A DNA stretch of 7,151 nt from an uncultured Mycoplasma sp. (GTDB lineage: Bacteria > Bacillota_I > Bacilli_A > RF39 > UBA660): contig CANOGG010000058.1 of assembly GCA_947565485.1 (NCBI GenBank), positions 1 through 7,151 on the forward strand. The letters are read 5' to 3'. Under the pieces are notes generated by a model, which saw only the letters and a list, made by a program, of their open reading frames with translations, had not been told where the DNA came from and made no database searches. The position numbers were made by a program, and so were the translations under genes. The first letter of the stretch is position 1. Each line of letters starts with the position of its first letter. Positions 5,777-7,151 of this stretch are shown one piece after another.

Positions 5777-7151
5777 TTATAGAGATAAAGTTTTATGTTT
5801 GCTTTTGGTTGATATTTTAAATATTTTTTTAATTAAATTGCAATAATATTTTAAATTAGTATTTTTATAAAACACGAGAAGTAATAAGGCTAGACTACAG
5901 GTAAAGCATATAATTGCCTTAAGGAAAAATGTTAACCAGGAAGTTACCGTAATTAAGCTACATAAAAAGTATAATATGTTTCCGATAACTAATGTTATTA
6001 AACTATATAAACCAAATATTTTGAAATACTGGGTAGCACTCTCTTTAAAGCCGTGGTTATATAAGACTTTGGGTTCTATCCAAAGAGAGGTTGTTAGAGT
6101 ACTGATAATAGTACCAATAAATATTCCAAGAACACCAAAATTTAAGGCTAAGATAATAGAGGTGACTAAATTTATTATTGCTTCGATAAGGGGTTTATTG
6201 CGGTCATACCAAAATAAACCTAAGGCTTCTCTAAAGGCAAGGCAAGACCTTCTCATACTCCAAAGATAAAAGCAGACAGCAATAGCTAATACAGTTTGGA
6301 AATTAAATAATAAGTTTTTACCGAGCCATAAATTAATAAAATCGTTAAATAATATTATGAGACATATAGTAGTAATCGCGGATATTAAAAAATTTAAGAA
6401 AAAAACTTTATTAAATACAGATTTTATTTTGGCTTTGTTATCTTCGGTGCCTAAATTGCCAATACTGGAAGTTATCGCGGAAAAAAATTGATTAAATATT
6501 AATTGGAAAGCATTAATTATCAGATAATAATTGGAATAAATGCCAACTGCGGTTAAACCAATAAATTTACTGATGAGAATGTTATCGGTAGAGTTAACTA
6601 CCATACCACCTAATTTATGACGCATCATTGCCGAAATATTTCTTTTAATTTCTTTTTTAATATCCTTGTTTAGAGGTTCGATATTCTTTTCTTTTAGATA
6701 GGGATATAATTTATTTGCTTTATGACTAAGGGAGATATTTTCAATTATTGTAAAAAATATTTGAATAACTAGATATAATAAATAATTTTTAGTTAGTAAT
6801 AAAATAATTATTTGTATAAAATTTAATAAGAAATAATAAAAATATTTATAGATGATGGTGATATAACGTTTTTGGTCACAGATAATTAATGATTTTTTAT
6901 ATGAGAAAAAATAAGAGACCGCAGTATTTAAAACAAACATAAGAAAAATCAAATCTAAATAGGGAATTTGGGGAATATCATTGATTAAATATTTATAGAA
7001 TGGTAAAAATATAAACCCTAGTATGATTATAGTTATGCCAATAATACGGTATGTTACTTTATATAAATTCATCAAGCTTTTTATAACTGATTTGTTATTT
7101 TGGGCTAGTGGTTTATACAGGCTAAAAATTATTGCACTCCCGATGCCTAAT
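5777..7151 (-). CDS. Polysaccharide flippase (Wzx-like, MOP superfamily), N-terminus outside the window
   Basis: The reading frame is open from the TAA at 5777-5779 to the window edge, giving 457 visible residues. A TTG at 7073-7075 can serve as a start only formally: the 25 codons upstream (GIGSAIIFSLYKPLA and onward) match the conserved early part of these flippases, usually found around residue 60-80. The true start therefore lies beyond 7151. About a dozen hydrophobic segments alternate with short charged loops. SMLYK-type signatures such as the SLYKPLA loop, the central NISAMMRHKLGG with STDNILIS, and the GIYSNYYLI segment mark the family. It should move undecaprenyl-linked glycan units across the cytoplasmic membrane, but the substrate cannot be told from sequence. 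The C-terminus ends in a Lys-rich tail (about 20 residues). The gene looks more AT-rich than its neighbours, as is frequent for surface-polysaccharide genes. It shares direction with the VanZ-like gene, 86 nt apart. Confidence 0.88.
   Translation of the reverse strand, partial: LGIGSAIIFSLYKPLAQNNKSVIKSLMNLYKVTYRIIGITIIILGFIFLPFYKYLINDIPQIPYLDLIFLMFVLNTAVSYFFSYKKSLIICDQKRYITIIYKYFYYFLLNFIQIIILLLTKNYLLYLVIQIFFTIIENISLSHKANKLYPYLKEKNIEPLNKDIKKEIKRNISAMMRHKLGGMVVNSTDNILISKFIGLTAVGIYSNYYLIINAFQLIFNQFFSAITSSIGNLGTEDNKAKIKSVFNKVFFLNFLISAITTICLIILFNDFINLWLGKNLLFNFQTVLAIAVCFYLWSMRRSCLAFREALGLFWYDRNKPLIEAIINLVTSIILALNFGVLGIFIGTIISTLTTSLWIEPKVLYNHGFKESATQYFKIFGLYSLITLVIGNILYFLCSLITVTSWLTFFLKAIICFTCSLALLLLVFYKNTNLKYYCNLIKKIFKISTKSKHKTLSL

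Noticed and set aside
5740..5790. Two small hairpins (5740-5762 and 5775-5790) as a flippase terminator
   Set aside because: The stems are 6-7 bp, almost entirely AT, and not followed by a T-run on the minus strand. One overlaps the VanZ promoter.
5976..6269. Plus-strand frame of 97 codons
   Set aside because: It is antisense to the flippase, with no family features.
7073..7075. TTG as the true start of the flippase
   Set aside because: The frame stays open for 25 more codons to the window edge, and those codons match the conserved family region. The real start is outside.

Overview
This 7,151-base window is AT-rich and has short intergenic gaps, AGGAGG-type ribosome binding sites and extended -10 promoters. 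Together these suggest a low-GC Gram-positive bacterium (Bacillota/Bacilli type), possibly an uncultured gut lineage. Tryptophan is written TGG in the intact genes (for example several times in the 3346-4017 gene) and no TGA interrupts them, so the code looks like table 11 and not the mycoplasma code. I could not place the genus.

Left part (1-3200), minus strand: an apparent three-gene operon reads right to left from an extended -10 promoter at about 3192-3200. It holds a zinc-ribbon/five-helix membrane protein (2296-3147), an unrecognised Cys- and Trp-free helical protein of 453 residues (843-2204), and an NrtR-type Nudix/winged-helix regulator (151-828). A hairpin just past the last stop (122-148) is the likely terminator. 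The membrane sensor-like protein, the orphan and the nucleotide-sensing regulator make a combination I do not recognise.

Middle part (3300-5231), plus strand: a divergent extended -10 promoter drives a CmpB-like membrane protein (PF06541 family, 3346-4017). It is followed after 11 nt by a membrane-anchored family 2 glycosyltransferase (4029-5231). The glycosyltransferase is complete from end to end except for one in-frame TAG at 4773-4775, where the family normally has the Glu of an EQP motif.

Right part (5233-7151), minus strand: a VanZ-family membrane protein (5233-5690) is complete except for a one-base shift at a run of seven A. A Wzx/MurJ-like polysaccharide flippase (5777-7151) follows, its N-terminus cut off by the window edge. 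The glycosyltransferase and VanZ genes converge with one base between their stop codons and share one bidirectional terminator (5221-5254).

The right two thirds reads as a cell-envelope or surface-glycan neighbourhood. Its most striking feature is two adjacent convergent genes, each broken by a single small change. That could mean recent decay, phase-variable or recoded expression, or assembly error. No tRNA, rRNA, CRISPR array, insertion sequence or attachment site was seen, and no stretch over 300 bases lacks a gene.
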